A stretch of 46,376 bases of DNA, taken from the IMG/VR virus record IMGVR_UViG_3300047369_000592, positions 1-46,376 of that record. The stretch is one strand, 5' to 3'. Positions 31,398 through 37,749 of the stretch are shown here, one piece after another. The notes below the pieces were generated by a model. The model was not told where the DNA came from. It searched no databases and saw only the letters and a program-made list of their open reading frames with translations. Position numbers and translations under genes: made by a program. How positions within the stretch are numbered: position 1 is the first letter of the stretch; every line of letters begins with the position of its first letter. The DNA comes from a virus.

Positions 31398-31746
31398 AGG
31401 CGTCTATTTAATGGATAAGCCTATAAAAATTTATGTATTCAAAGATGAAGATGAAGTGAAATTAAGTTTAAAATTATCTGATTATGCTAATATAGGAAAG
31501 CGTATGAGTATTAAAGACTTTCAATATATATGCGATAATTGGCGTGAAGGAGTAGATGGTTTAGAAACAAAAGGTGGAAAATTTTATTGGTATTACAGTG
31601 ATTGTGGCCCTCGCCCTGAATGTCCACCTAGTAAACATGTACAAATCAATGTCAGTTCGTTTAGTTTTCGTATAAGTGTACCTACTATGGAAGCACTAGT
31701 TGAAGAATTTAATTACCAACTTAATAATAAAATGCATTGGGATTAA
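31384..31746 (+). CDS. Hypothetical protein
   Basis: This 120-residue protein reads as an alpha/beta fold. Strands KIYVFKDEDEVKLSLKL and HVQINVSSFSFRISVP flank a helical stretch, and a Cys pair lies in SDCGPRPECPPS. The ATG at 31384 follows GGGAG and overlaps the end of the preceding gene by 14 bases. An ATG at 31411 is an alternative start. It is followed after two bases by an SGNH-like gene. Function unknown. Confidence 0.5.
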   Translation: MEDVEGVYLMDKPIKIYVFKDEDEVKLSLKLSDYANIGKRMSIKDFQYICDNWREGVDGLETKGGKFYWYYSDCGPRPECPPSKHVQINVSSFSFRISVPTMEALVEEFNYQLNNKMHWD

Positions 31747-31748
31747 AT

Positions 31749-32396
31749 ATGCGAGTTGCAATTATTGGATGTAGCCATACATTTGTAGATGATATACAAC
31801 CAAGTTGGACACGTTTTTATGCGGAACAAAATCCAAGAATACAAATAGATAATTATGCACACTTTGGTCATGGACATTTATATATGGACATGGTACTAAA
31901 ATATTTGTTATATGAAAATAAATCGTATGATAGAATTGTAGTACAAATGACTGGAGATAAACGTTGGCACGCTGCAATAGAAGCAGATATTGGTTATAAT
32001 TGGATAGCACAAAAGATTACAGATAATTTAAACCGTATATACTTAGATACGCCACGCATAGTTTATAATACAGTTGATAAAAAGAATCATGTTAAGATAC
32101 CTGGTTCGATCCATCAAAATGGTTCTATAATACCACAAAACAAATTAAATCAATACAAACCAGGCCCGTGGAATTTAGCACAATACTATAGTCAACTGTT
32201 TGAAAAACAAATACAGACTATAGATAACTTATCTTACTTTCATTTTAAAGATGTCAAAGTTGCATTCATTGAAAAATACGGTGAAGAATATTTATTGACA
32301 CATTTAATGGATGAGACACTACACTTTAACAAGTATGGGCATCAATTATTTTATGAATACTTAGTAAAAAGTAATATTTTACCCCTTATTCAATAA
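31749..32396 (+). CDS. SGNH-hydrolase-like protein, copy 3
   Basis: This 215-residue protein begins RVAIIGCSHTF (Ser9 as in the other two copies), has a central NYAHFGHGHLYMD segment that could supply the block II glycine, and SYDRIVVQMTG as a following strand. The end MDETLHFNKYGHQLFYEYL supplies an Asp/His pair in block V position with DxxxH spacing. The ATG at 31749 is chosen over an upstream TTG. It lies beside sulfotransferase-like and oxygenase genes, so it may act on the same polymer. Its stop is followed by AATAAATA. Confidence 0.62.
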   Translation: MRVAIIGCSHTFVDDIQPSWTRFYAEQNPRIQIDNYAHFGHGHLYMDMVLKYLLYENKSYDRIVVQMTGDKRWHAAIEADIGYNWIAQKITDNLNRIYLDTPRIVYNTVDKKNHVKIPGSIHQNGSIIPQNKLNQYKPGPWNLAQYYSQLFEKQIQTIDNLSYFHFKDVKVAFIEKYGEEYLLTHLMDETLHFNKYGHQLFYEYLVKSNILPLIQ

Positions 32397-32399
32397 ATA
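32392..32399 (+). promoter_or_regulatory. Possible late octamer (AATAAATA)
   Basis: AATAAATAG overlaps the stop of the SGNH-like gene and precedes GGGGGAAT and the ATG at 32418. The base after it is G, not the usual C. Confidence 0.45.
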
Positions 32400-32417
32400 G
32401 TATTGCGGGGGAATATA

Positions 32418-32909
32418 ATGCTAAAGAAATTAAAACCGACTACCTTTGATTGGTTATTGTTAGGAATAATAGTCGCAGTATTCCTATTTGTTGGTTGCCT
32501 TTTTACTACTTTTTTAAAAGTACAACAAGCAAAACCCCTAGAAAACATAAAAGCCTGGACTGTTGAACCAATTTATGAAGATTCATTTGAATTAGTTTGG
32601 GAAGGTCATTATGACCGAGATATTCCTTGTAAACTTTACGATTATAAATTGTTTTTTACAAATATTGCTACAAACGATATACTAGTTGTAGGTAAAGATC
32701 ATTTAACTCGTGAACCAAGTATGAATATTGCTCCAGGAAAAAATATTCCAATTAATTTTGCTATTAAAAAACCTTCAGGCATGTATCAAGGTAAATGGAA
32801 AACGATGTTTGAAGGTTATTATATGTGTAAAAAAGGAATTTTTATGTCTGAAGTACATGTATATGAGCCAGTAAATCCATTTACTGTGTTACCAGCCAAA
32901 GAGAAATGA
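32418..32909 (+). CDS. Single-pass membrane protein with extracytoplasmic beta domain
   Basis: This 163-residue protein has one N-terminal transmembrane helix at about 11-37 (FDWLLLGIIVAVFLFVGCLF) preceded by lysines, so the rest is predicted to lie outside the cytoplasm. The soluble part is beta-rich with two cysteines (IPCKLYD and YMCKKG) that could form a disulfide. It may be an envelope or superinfection-type protein; no family is recognised. The ATG at 32418 is favoured by GGGGGAA. It overlaps the next micro-gene by four bases. Confidence 0.6.
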   Translation: MLKKLKPTTFDWLLLGIIVAVFLFVGCLFTTFLKVQQAKPLENIKAWTVEPIYEDSFELVWEGHYDRDIPCKLYDYKLFFTNIATNDILVVGKDHLTREPSMNIAPGKNIPINFAIKKPSGMYQGKWKTMFEGYYMCKKGIFMSEVHVYEPVNPFTVLPAKEK

Positions 32910-33064
32910 AGATAGTTGAACGTAAATACAACCAGTTTGTAGTATACGATAACAACGGAAAAGTCTTACTTATGACAACAAATAAACTAATGGCCATGCA
33001 TGTATATAAGACAGGCAAAGTTAAATATGCAAAAAATCCTCCAAAACCTAAAAAAACTTTATAA
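32906..33064 (+). CDS. 52-residue basic micro-protein
   Basis: The short open frame begins at an ATG that overlaps the preceding TGA. The product has strands KYNQFVVYDNNGKVLLMTTN and a Lys/Pro-rich tail (KTGKVKYAKNPPKPKKTL). It is followed by an early-type promoter. Function unknown; the overlap coupling is the main reason to believe it. Confidence 0.5.
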   Translation: MKIVERKYNQFVVYDNNGKVLLMTTNKLMAMHVYKTGKVKYAKNPPKPKKTL

Positions 33065-33070
33065 AAAAGG

Positions 33071-33099
33071 TTGACAAGTAAGGCATCTTACTATATAGT
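33071..33099 (+). promoter_or_regulatory. Sigma70-type promoter with operator-like spacer palindrome
   Basis: TTGACA at 33071-33076 and TATAGT at 33094-33099 are separated by 17 bases. The spacer contains the inverted repeat AGTAAG-GCAT-CTTACT at 33077-33092, placed where a repressor could block polymerase. It drives the gene at 33133. Confidence 0.75.
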
Positions 33100-33132
33100 A
33101 TAAGTATAGTTAGAAACAAACAGGAGTTGCAA

Positions 33133-33549
33133 ATGGCTTATATTTCCGCAGATGACGTAAAACATATTCGTGTAGCACTTAAAGAAGAATTTGGCAATAC
33201 ATATAAGTTTAGTGTGAGGCGTGATCATAGTTCAGGTGTACGGGTTACATTTAAACAAGGTCCTGCATTTGAGATTACTAAGCGATTTGATCCTTATAAG
33301 CATGAAGAAATTGAAGTTGATATCAACGAATATGAACAGATTAACCATTATCATGCAGAGAAATTGTATGGTGAGAATAATGCTAAAATTATTGAGAAAG
33401 TAAGTGAAATTGTCCATACTGCTCCAGCAAAAGCAGGTGGTAGGTCTTATTATTGTAATGATGATATCCAAAGTGATTACTTTGACCGTGCTTATTACGT
33501 TAACATTCATGTTGGTGCTTGGGACAAACCTTATGAGGTTACTGCTTAA
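33133..33549 (+). CDS. LPD29-like domain protein
   Basis: This 138-residue protein resembles the LPD29 domain found in phage and mobile-element polyvalent proteins: VKHIRVALKEEFGNTYKFSV (about 9-28), HSSGVRVTFKQGPAF (32-46) and a C-terminal YYVNIHVGAWDKPYE strand. The family has no known function. The ATG at 33133 follows CAGGAG. It sits behind a strong sigma70-type promoter, so it is probably made early and may act against the host. The next gene starts immediately at a TTG. Confidence 0.6.
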   Translation: MAYISADDVKHIRVALKEEFGNTYKFSVRRDHSSGVRVTFKQGPAFEITKRFDPYKHEEIEVDINEYEQINHYHAEKLYGENNAKIIEKVSEIVHTAPAKAGGRSYYCNDDIQSDYFDRAYYVNIHVGAWDKPYEVTA

Positions 33550-34293
33550 TTGGAAAAACGTCCTTTAGAACATAAGGCTTTTGATCGTCCGTACCAGGTA
33601 TTTTTCGTACCTGGTTCTGGCGGCCACTTCATTTCAAATCTTATATATATGATGTTACATGGAAATGTAGAGTGGGGTAAACTGAATAATCAAGTTAATG
33701 AGTATGATAATATAGGTGAGGTTGACAATTCTATTAACTGTTGTCACCATGAAATGATATTTTTAGTTGATAAAGCAGGCGGGCATGTAGATAATTGGGT
33801 ATTTGAACGTACTAAAAGCCGTGCAATAGATATGATAGACATTTTAGCAGGTAAAAAAGTTTTATTTGTTGATTGTTTTAATTGTTGGCCATATATAATG
33901 GGCCTAGCTCGTATTAAAAATAATAATAAAGCAAATCGTCCTGTAGAATGGATAGAACAGTATTTTAATGGATACTTTGATAAAACACGACCTAATATTG
34001 GAAAACTTCCTAAAAGACAAGAAAATGCTATAAGACATTTAAAATGGGGACAAAACTATTACCAACGTAATCACCCTTGTCATGTAATAAATTATAAACG
34101 TTTGTTTATAGAACTAGAAACAGATGAATTAATTAATTTATATAAGTTTGTAACAAATAGAATACCTACAAGCTCAGAAGTTGAACTATTAATGCAGGAG
34201 ATACATGATTATCATTGGCGTAATGTATTACTAGTACAAAAATACATACCTCAAGGGTCTACGATAAATGATATGTTTGCGTATAAATACTAA
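33550..34293 (+). CDS. Sulfotransferase-like P-loop protein
   Basis: This 247-residue protein has FFVPGSGGHFISNLIYMML near residues 18-36, in the style of the 5' phosphosulfate-binding loop of sulfotransferases (a GSGGH/N turn then helix). CHVINYKRLFIELETDELIN near 175-194 resembles the 3' element in which a strand and YxxL are followed by a helix. It is therefore likely to have a sulfotransferase-type fold, although the catalytic residue is not clear. It starts at a TTG directly after the preceding stop, with no good ribosome-binding site. It may modify a host or virion glycan. Confidence 0.55.
   Translation: MEKRPLEHKAFDRPYQVFFVPGSGGHFISNLIYMMLHGNVEWGKLNNQVNEYDNIGEVDNSINCCHHEMIFLVDKAGGHVDNWVFERTKSRAIDMIDILAGKKVLFVDCFNCWPYIMGLARIKNNNKANRPVEWIEQYFNGYFDKTRPNIGKLPKRQENAIRHLKWGQNYYQRNHPCHVINYKRLFIELETDELINLYKFVTNRIPTSSEVELLMQEIHDYHWRNVLLVQKYIPQGSTINDMFAYKY
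34282..34289 (+). promoter_or_regulatory. T4-type late promoter octamer (TATAAATA)
   Basis: Perfect TATAAATAC inside the last codons of the sulfotransferase-like gene. It lies five bases before the ATG at 34295, which predicts a leaderless transcript. Confidence 0.7.
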
Positions 34294-34294
34294 T

Positions 34295-34483
34295 ATGACG
34301 ATAATAGAGCAAAAGACTGCTGAGATAAAACGTCGGATCGCCGAACTAAAACAGCGATTTTCTTATCTATATGAATCAGACAATCAACACTTGACAACTA
34401 TTGAAAAACAAAGTAATATAAAAGATAGTAAAAGAGATGAAGAACTAAATTCAATCAAAGCCAAACTGATGAGGAAAAGATAA
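34295..34483 (+). CDS. Small coiled-coil protein, probably leaderless
   Basis: This 62-residue protein is highly charged and helical (IIEQKTAEIKRRIAELKQRF), with a basic end (SIKAKLMRKR). The ATG at 34295 fits a transcription start predicted by the perfect late octamer. An ATG nine codons upstream, inside the preceding gene, is less likely. It is coupled to the next micro-gene by a one-base overlap. Function unknown. Confidence 0.55.
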   Translation: MTIIEQKTAEIKRRIAELKQRFSYLYESDNQHLTTIEKQSNIKDSKRDEELNSIKAKLMRKR

Positions 34484-34656
34484 TGACTATACTTAATATT
34501 AATTCTTTTGAAACATGGGCTAGTAATAAGTGGTTTGAACATAAGAAAGAAGTTCTAGTTTGGAATGGAAAACCCGTAACAGAGTATACATTTGAGGAAT
34601 GGTTAGCAAAAAACCTTTCTTTTTTGAAGCAATTATATCTAGAGGAGACTAACTAA
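34483..34656 (+). CDS. 57-residue hypothetical protein
   Basis: The short open frame begins at an ATG that overlaps the previous TAA and follows GAGGAAAAG. The product is Trp/Phe/Glu-rich (SFETWASNKWFEHKKEVLVW) and ends in an amphipathic helix (EEWLAKNLSFLKQLYLEE). Its TAA overlaps the next ATG. The two overlaps make it likely to be a real member of a coupled series. Function unknown. Confidence 0.6.
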   Translation: MTILNINSFETWASNKWFEHKKEVLVWNGKPVTEYTFEEWLAKNLSFLKQLYLEETN

Positions 34657-34868
34657 TGTTTGGAATTGATAACGGTATTATTGCCGTATTGTGCGGTATT
34701 GCTCTTGCTTACTGTGGTTACCGACTTGGTAAGGATAGTGGTGTAAAATCAGGAATTGATCTCACACTTCAGCATTTGGCTGACCAAAAGTTTATTAGAG
34801 TTGTAGAGCATAATGGCGAACACCATATTATGGCTGGACAACCCGAAGTTGAAAATGAGACAACATAA
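34656..34868 (+). CDS. Small membrane-anchored protein
   Basis: This 70-residue protein has one N-terminal hydrophobic helix (about 6-24, GIIAVLCGIALAYCGYRLG) with a short cytoplasmic-type tail that contains HLADQKFIRVVEHNGEHHI, a possible strand pair. It follows a GAGGAG site within the preceding gene. It overlaps the oxygenase-like gene by 14 bases. Function unknown. Confidence 0.6.
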   Translation: MFGIDNGIIAVLCGIALAYCGYRLGKDSGVKSGIDLTLQHLADQKFIRVVEHNGEHHIMAGQPEVENETT

Positions 34869-35709
34869 ATTATCTACAAAATTTAATCATAGTAATGAAG
34901 CTCTGGAAGCAAATGATGAAGGAATTCCGTGGACTATTAATAAAGCGGACTATCCTTTGCCTTCAGATGTGTGGAATAAGTGTGAAGATTTATTCAGTAC
35001 ACTGACTACTGAACAGTTTATATTGACTAATGTGATTGATGACCATGAACCAACATGTAACAGGTGGCAAGATGAAGACTTACCTAATAAGATATGGAGT
35101 CTAAACCACAGTGGACCTGTTTATGGATTAGATGTAGACTATATGGCAGGATTGCATGATTGGTATAAAGATGAGGATACATTACCAAAAGATGATTGGG
35201 TAAAGCGCCGCAAAGTATATCTATATAACTGGTCTCGAAGTAAATTGCTTATGCCGTATCCAGAATTAGAATATTTTATGGATATATATGATAAGTTTTT
35301 ACCTGTTATGGAACATTGCGAAGGTTTATACTCTGAACAAACACCAGAAATTGAAAAATATATCCATAAATTAATGATTATTGAATATAGTACTCCTAAT
35401 TGTACAGATGCAGAAGAAGTATTTTATAGAAAGCATTGTACAGAACGCTTTGGAGATTCGCATTGCGATGAGACAATGGCAGGATTACATTTAGGTGAAA
35501 ACTATAGTGAGTTTGAGTATTATAATCATAAATCTAAAGAATGGGCAAAATTTGACTTTACTAACGATTATATTTGGATGAATGGATTATATTCTAAATT
35601 TTCTGGATATAAACCTACCTATCATAGGATGGTACATAATCCTAATCCAAAGTATAGTACAAGATATTCAATAATATTTGACCTACAACCAAGATACAAG
35701 GAGAATTAG
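34855..35709 (+). CDS. Fe(II)/2OG-type oxygenase-like protein, member C
   Basis: This 284-residue protein has a C-terminal oxygenase-like core: H203 and D205 in GDSHCDETMAGLHLG as the HxD pair, then SGYKPTYHRMVHN with H257 (or H261) in the position of the distal histidine, and R270 in STRYSIIFDLQP as a candidate 2-oxoglutarate-binding arginine. The order SGYxPTxHRV-(x)n-RYSIxF is like that of non-haem hydroxylases. The N-terminal 180 residues are acidic and aromatic. The ATG at 34855 is an estimate. It ends one base before clpP, whose ribosome-binding site overlaps its last codons. Confidence 0.6.
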   Translation: MRQHKLSTKFNHSNEALEANDEGIPWTINKADYPLPSDVWNKCEDLFSTLTTEQFILTNVIDDHEPTCNRWQDEDLPNKIWSLNHSGPVYGLDVDYMAGLHDWYKDEDTLPKDDWVKRRKVYLYNWSRSKLLMPYPELEYFMDIYDKFLPVMEHCEGLYSEQTPEIEKYIHKLMIIEYSTPNCTDAEEVFYRKHCTERFGDSHCDETMAGLHLGENYSEFEYYNHKSKEWAKFDFTNDYIWMNGLYSKFSGYKPTYHRMVHNPNPKYSTRYSIIFDLQPRYKEN

Positions 35710-36300
35710 ATGCTAATACCAATGGTGGTTGAGCAAACCGGCAGAGGCGAACGTAGTTATGATATCTATAGTCGACTGCTTAAAGATAGAATCGTTATTT
35801 TAAATGGCGAAGTACACGATGGCAGTGCTAATCTAGTAGTAGCACAATTACTATTTTTAGAAAGCCAGAATAGTACAGAAGAAATTAATTTTTATATTAA
35901 TAGTCCAGGCGGCGTAATTACTGCTGGAATGGCAATTTATGACACTATGCAGTTCATTAATGCTCCAGTATCAACTATTGTAATTGGACAGGCTTGTAGT
36001 ATGGGAAGTTTCCTAGCACAAGCAGGCGCACCTGGGAAAAGATTTGTGTTACCTTACAGTCGTACAATGATTCACCAACCAAGCGGCGGCGCTGGCGGTA
36101 AACAAAGTGATATTGAAATACAGTACAAAGAGATCACTAAAATGAAAAAAATGTTAACAGAACTATATGTTAAACATAATACCGCAGGAAAAACATACGA
36201 ACAGCTCGAAAAAGATATGGATAGAGATACATTTATGTCGGCACAAGAAGCATTAGAGTATGGCTTGGCAGATAAGGTTGTAGAACGTAAACCAGCATAA
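35710..36300 (+). CDS. clpP: ATP-dependent Clp protease proteolytic subunit
   Basis: ClpP forms the tetradecameric proteolytic chamber used with ClpX or ClpA. The catalytic triad is complete: S97 in [10 protein letters not shown]122 in TMIHQPSGG and D171 in MDRDTFMSA, at the same numbers as in mature E. coli ClpP. The N-terminus ([20 protein letters not shown]) is the usual pore and handle start, and YINSPGG is intact. Length (196 residues) is normal. An AAGGAG site precedes the ATG. clpX lies downstream at 40210 and clpS at 42559, so the phage carries its own protease set. Confidence 0.96.
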   Translation: MLIPMVVEQTGRGERSYDIYSRLLKDRIVILNGEVHDGSANLVVAQLLFLESQNSTEEINFYINSPGGVITAGMAIYDTMQFINAPVSTIVIGQACSMGSFLAQAGAPGKRFVLPYSRTMIHQPSGGAGGKQSDIEIQYKEITKMKKMLTELYVKHNTAGKTYEQLEKDMDRDTFMSAQEALEYGLADKVVERKPA

Positions 36301-36303
36301 ATA
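36296..36303 (+). promoter_or_regulatory. T4-type late promoter octamer (CATAAATA)
   Basis: CATAAATAC overlaps the clpP stop codon and lies five bases before the ATG at 36309. Confidence 0.6.
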
Positions 36304-36308
36304 CATAT

Positions 36309-37166
36309 ATGAAGATTGAAGATATTGTAACAGAAAAATGTTGGCCAGGCTACCGTAAAGATGGTATGAAAACCCATTACGGCAAACGTGTTCCTAATTG
36401 TGTAAAAAATGAAGATGGGAAATTAGTTAAACTAGATCCTAAAGGACCTGATAACCTTAAGAAACTTAAAAAGTTAAGCAAATATCAACGAATGAAGGCA
36501 ATTCTACAACGCCAAGATGATATAAATGAAGGGCCAAATGATCCTGCAATTTTTAAAGCAATCTTTACTGCTGGCGGCCCCGGAAGTGGAAAGTCATATG
36601 TTGTAAGAAATAGTGGCTTTCAATCAATGGGATTCAAAGTTGTTAATAGTGATATTGCATTTGAAAAAATGTTAAAAGCAATGGATATGACAGCAGATCC
36701 AGAAACTATATATAGCCCTGCAGGACAAGAAGTTAGGGATAAAGCAAAAAATGTTACAAAGAAACGCCAGGAACTATTCACACAACAGGGCAGATTAGGT
36801 CTTGTAATGGATGGTACTGGTAAAGACTATGTAAAGATCATCACGTTTAGTGAAAAACTTAAAAAATTAGGTTACGAAACTGCAATGGTATTTGTTAATA
36901 CTGATTTAGAAACTGCATTAAAACGTAATACTGAACGTGACAGAACACTACCAGAAGACGTGGTTAAAGAAATGTGGAAACAAGTTCAAAATAATATTGG
37001 AAAATTCCAAAGATATTTTAAACAAGATATGATTATTATTGATAATAGTGAAGATCATGATGTACAAGGCGATTTAACAACCGCATACAAACAAATAGGT
37101 GATTGGGCTAAAAGTTTCCCTCAAAATAAAATAGCACAAACGTGGCTTGCCCAACAAAAGCAATGA
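36309..37166 (+). CDS. P-loop kinase (zeta-toxin / polynucleotide-kinase-like)
   Basis: This 285-residue protein has Walker A GGPGSGKS at 89-96, followed by helix SYVVRNSGF and KVVNSDIAFEKML, where the aspartate occupies the position of the zeta-toxin/PNK phosphate-acceptor region. LGLVMDGTGKD near 160 and AMVFVNTDLETALKRNTERD near 193-212 (lid arginines) complete the kinase core. The N-terminus contains a separate module (CWPGYRKDGMKTHYGKRVPN, then C). Related proteins are known in T4-like marine phages. The substrate may be nucleic-acid ends or a nucleotide sugar; the motif does not decide. The gene may be leaderless. Confidence 0.75.
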   Translation: MKIEDIVTEKCWPGYRKDGMKTHYGKRVPNCVKNEDGKLVKLDPKGPDNLKKLKKLSKYQRMKAILQRQDDINEGPNDPAIFKAIFTAGGPGSGKSYVVRNSGFQSMGFKVVNSDIAFEKMLKAMDMTADPETIYSPAGQEVRDKAKNVTKKRQELFTQQGRLGLVMDGTGKDYVKIITFSEKLKKLGYETAMVFVNTDLETALKRNTERDRTLPEDVVKEMWKQVQNNIGKFQRYFKQDMIIIDNSEDHDVQGDLTTAYKQIGDWAKSFPQNKIAQTWLAQQKQ

Positions 37167-37167
37167 T

Positions 37168-37368
37168 ATGACAAACGAACAACTAGAACAATGGGCTAAA
37201 GAAGTTAGGTTTGAAAACACAGACGATTTGGCTAAAAAGATTTTCAGAGAGATTATGATGAAAAATCCAAACATCAATCCTAAGTTTGGTCCTACCGAAG
37301 ATCGTTCACAGTTTTACATCACCATAAATGATTTTACAGTACATATCCCTTTAGAAACTGGTAAATAG
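37168..37368 (+). CDS. Small hypothetical protein
   Basis: This 66-residue protein has a helix (TNEQLEQWAKEV) followed by a D/E/K-rich middle and a C-terminal beta pair (FYITINDFTVHIPLETG). The ATG at 37168 is chosen because the longer in-frame form starts inside the kinase gene. It is followed by a GGGGAAAT ribosome-binding site for the nuclease gene. Function unknown. Confidence 0.55.
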   Translation: MTNEQLEQWAKEVRFENTDDLAKKIFREIMMKNPNINPKFGPTEDRSQFYITINDFTVHIPLETGK

Positions 37369-37389
37369 TATATAACAAAGGGGAAATAA

Positions 37390-37749
37390 ATGTATACTTA
37401 TAAAGCAAAATTACTGAGAGTAATTGATGGTGACACAGTTGATGCAGAAATCGATTTAGGTTTCGGAGTATATATGAAACAACGAGTAAGAATGTTTGGA
37501 ATCAATACGCCTGATAGTAGGAGTAAAGATACAGATGAAAAAGAAAAAGGACTTGCATCAAAGCAACGTCTCACAGAACTACTTACTAGGGAGTTTGTAA
37601 TCGAAACTATATTAAACAAACGTAGTAAGTTTGGTAGAGTGTTAGGTATTCTATACATTGAAAACGCAGATTCAAAAATAAATGTAAACGAACAAATGGT
37701 AGCAGATGGCTTCGCTGTAGAATATAACCTAACTGCAAAGGACTATTAA
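37390..37749 (+). CDS. Thermonuclease-like (SNase) protein
   Basis: This 119-residue protein matches the staphylococcal nuclease fold: VIDGDTVDAEIDLGF at about 11-25, QRVRMFGINTPD at 31-42 with the catalytic-type arginine R34, and KFGRVLGIL near 80-88 with the second arginine. EQMVADGFAVEY is the typical C-terminal helix. The usual TPE acidic residue after the loop is TPD here, which may retune or reduce activity. No signal peptide is visible, so it would act in the cytoplasm, perhaps on host DNA or RNA. Confidence 0.85.
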   Translation: MYTYKAKLLRVIDGDTVDAEIDLGFGVYMKQRVRMFGINTPDSRSKDTDEKEKGLASKQRLTELLTREFVIETILNKRSKFGRVLGILYIENADSKINVNEQMVADGFAVEYNLTAKDY

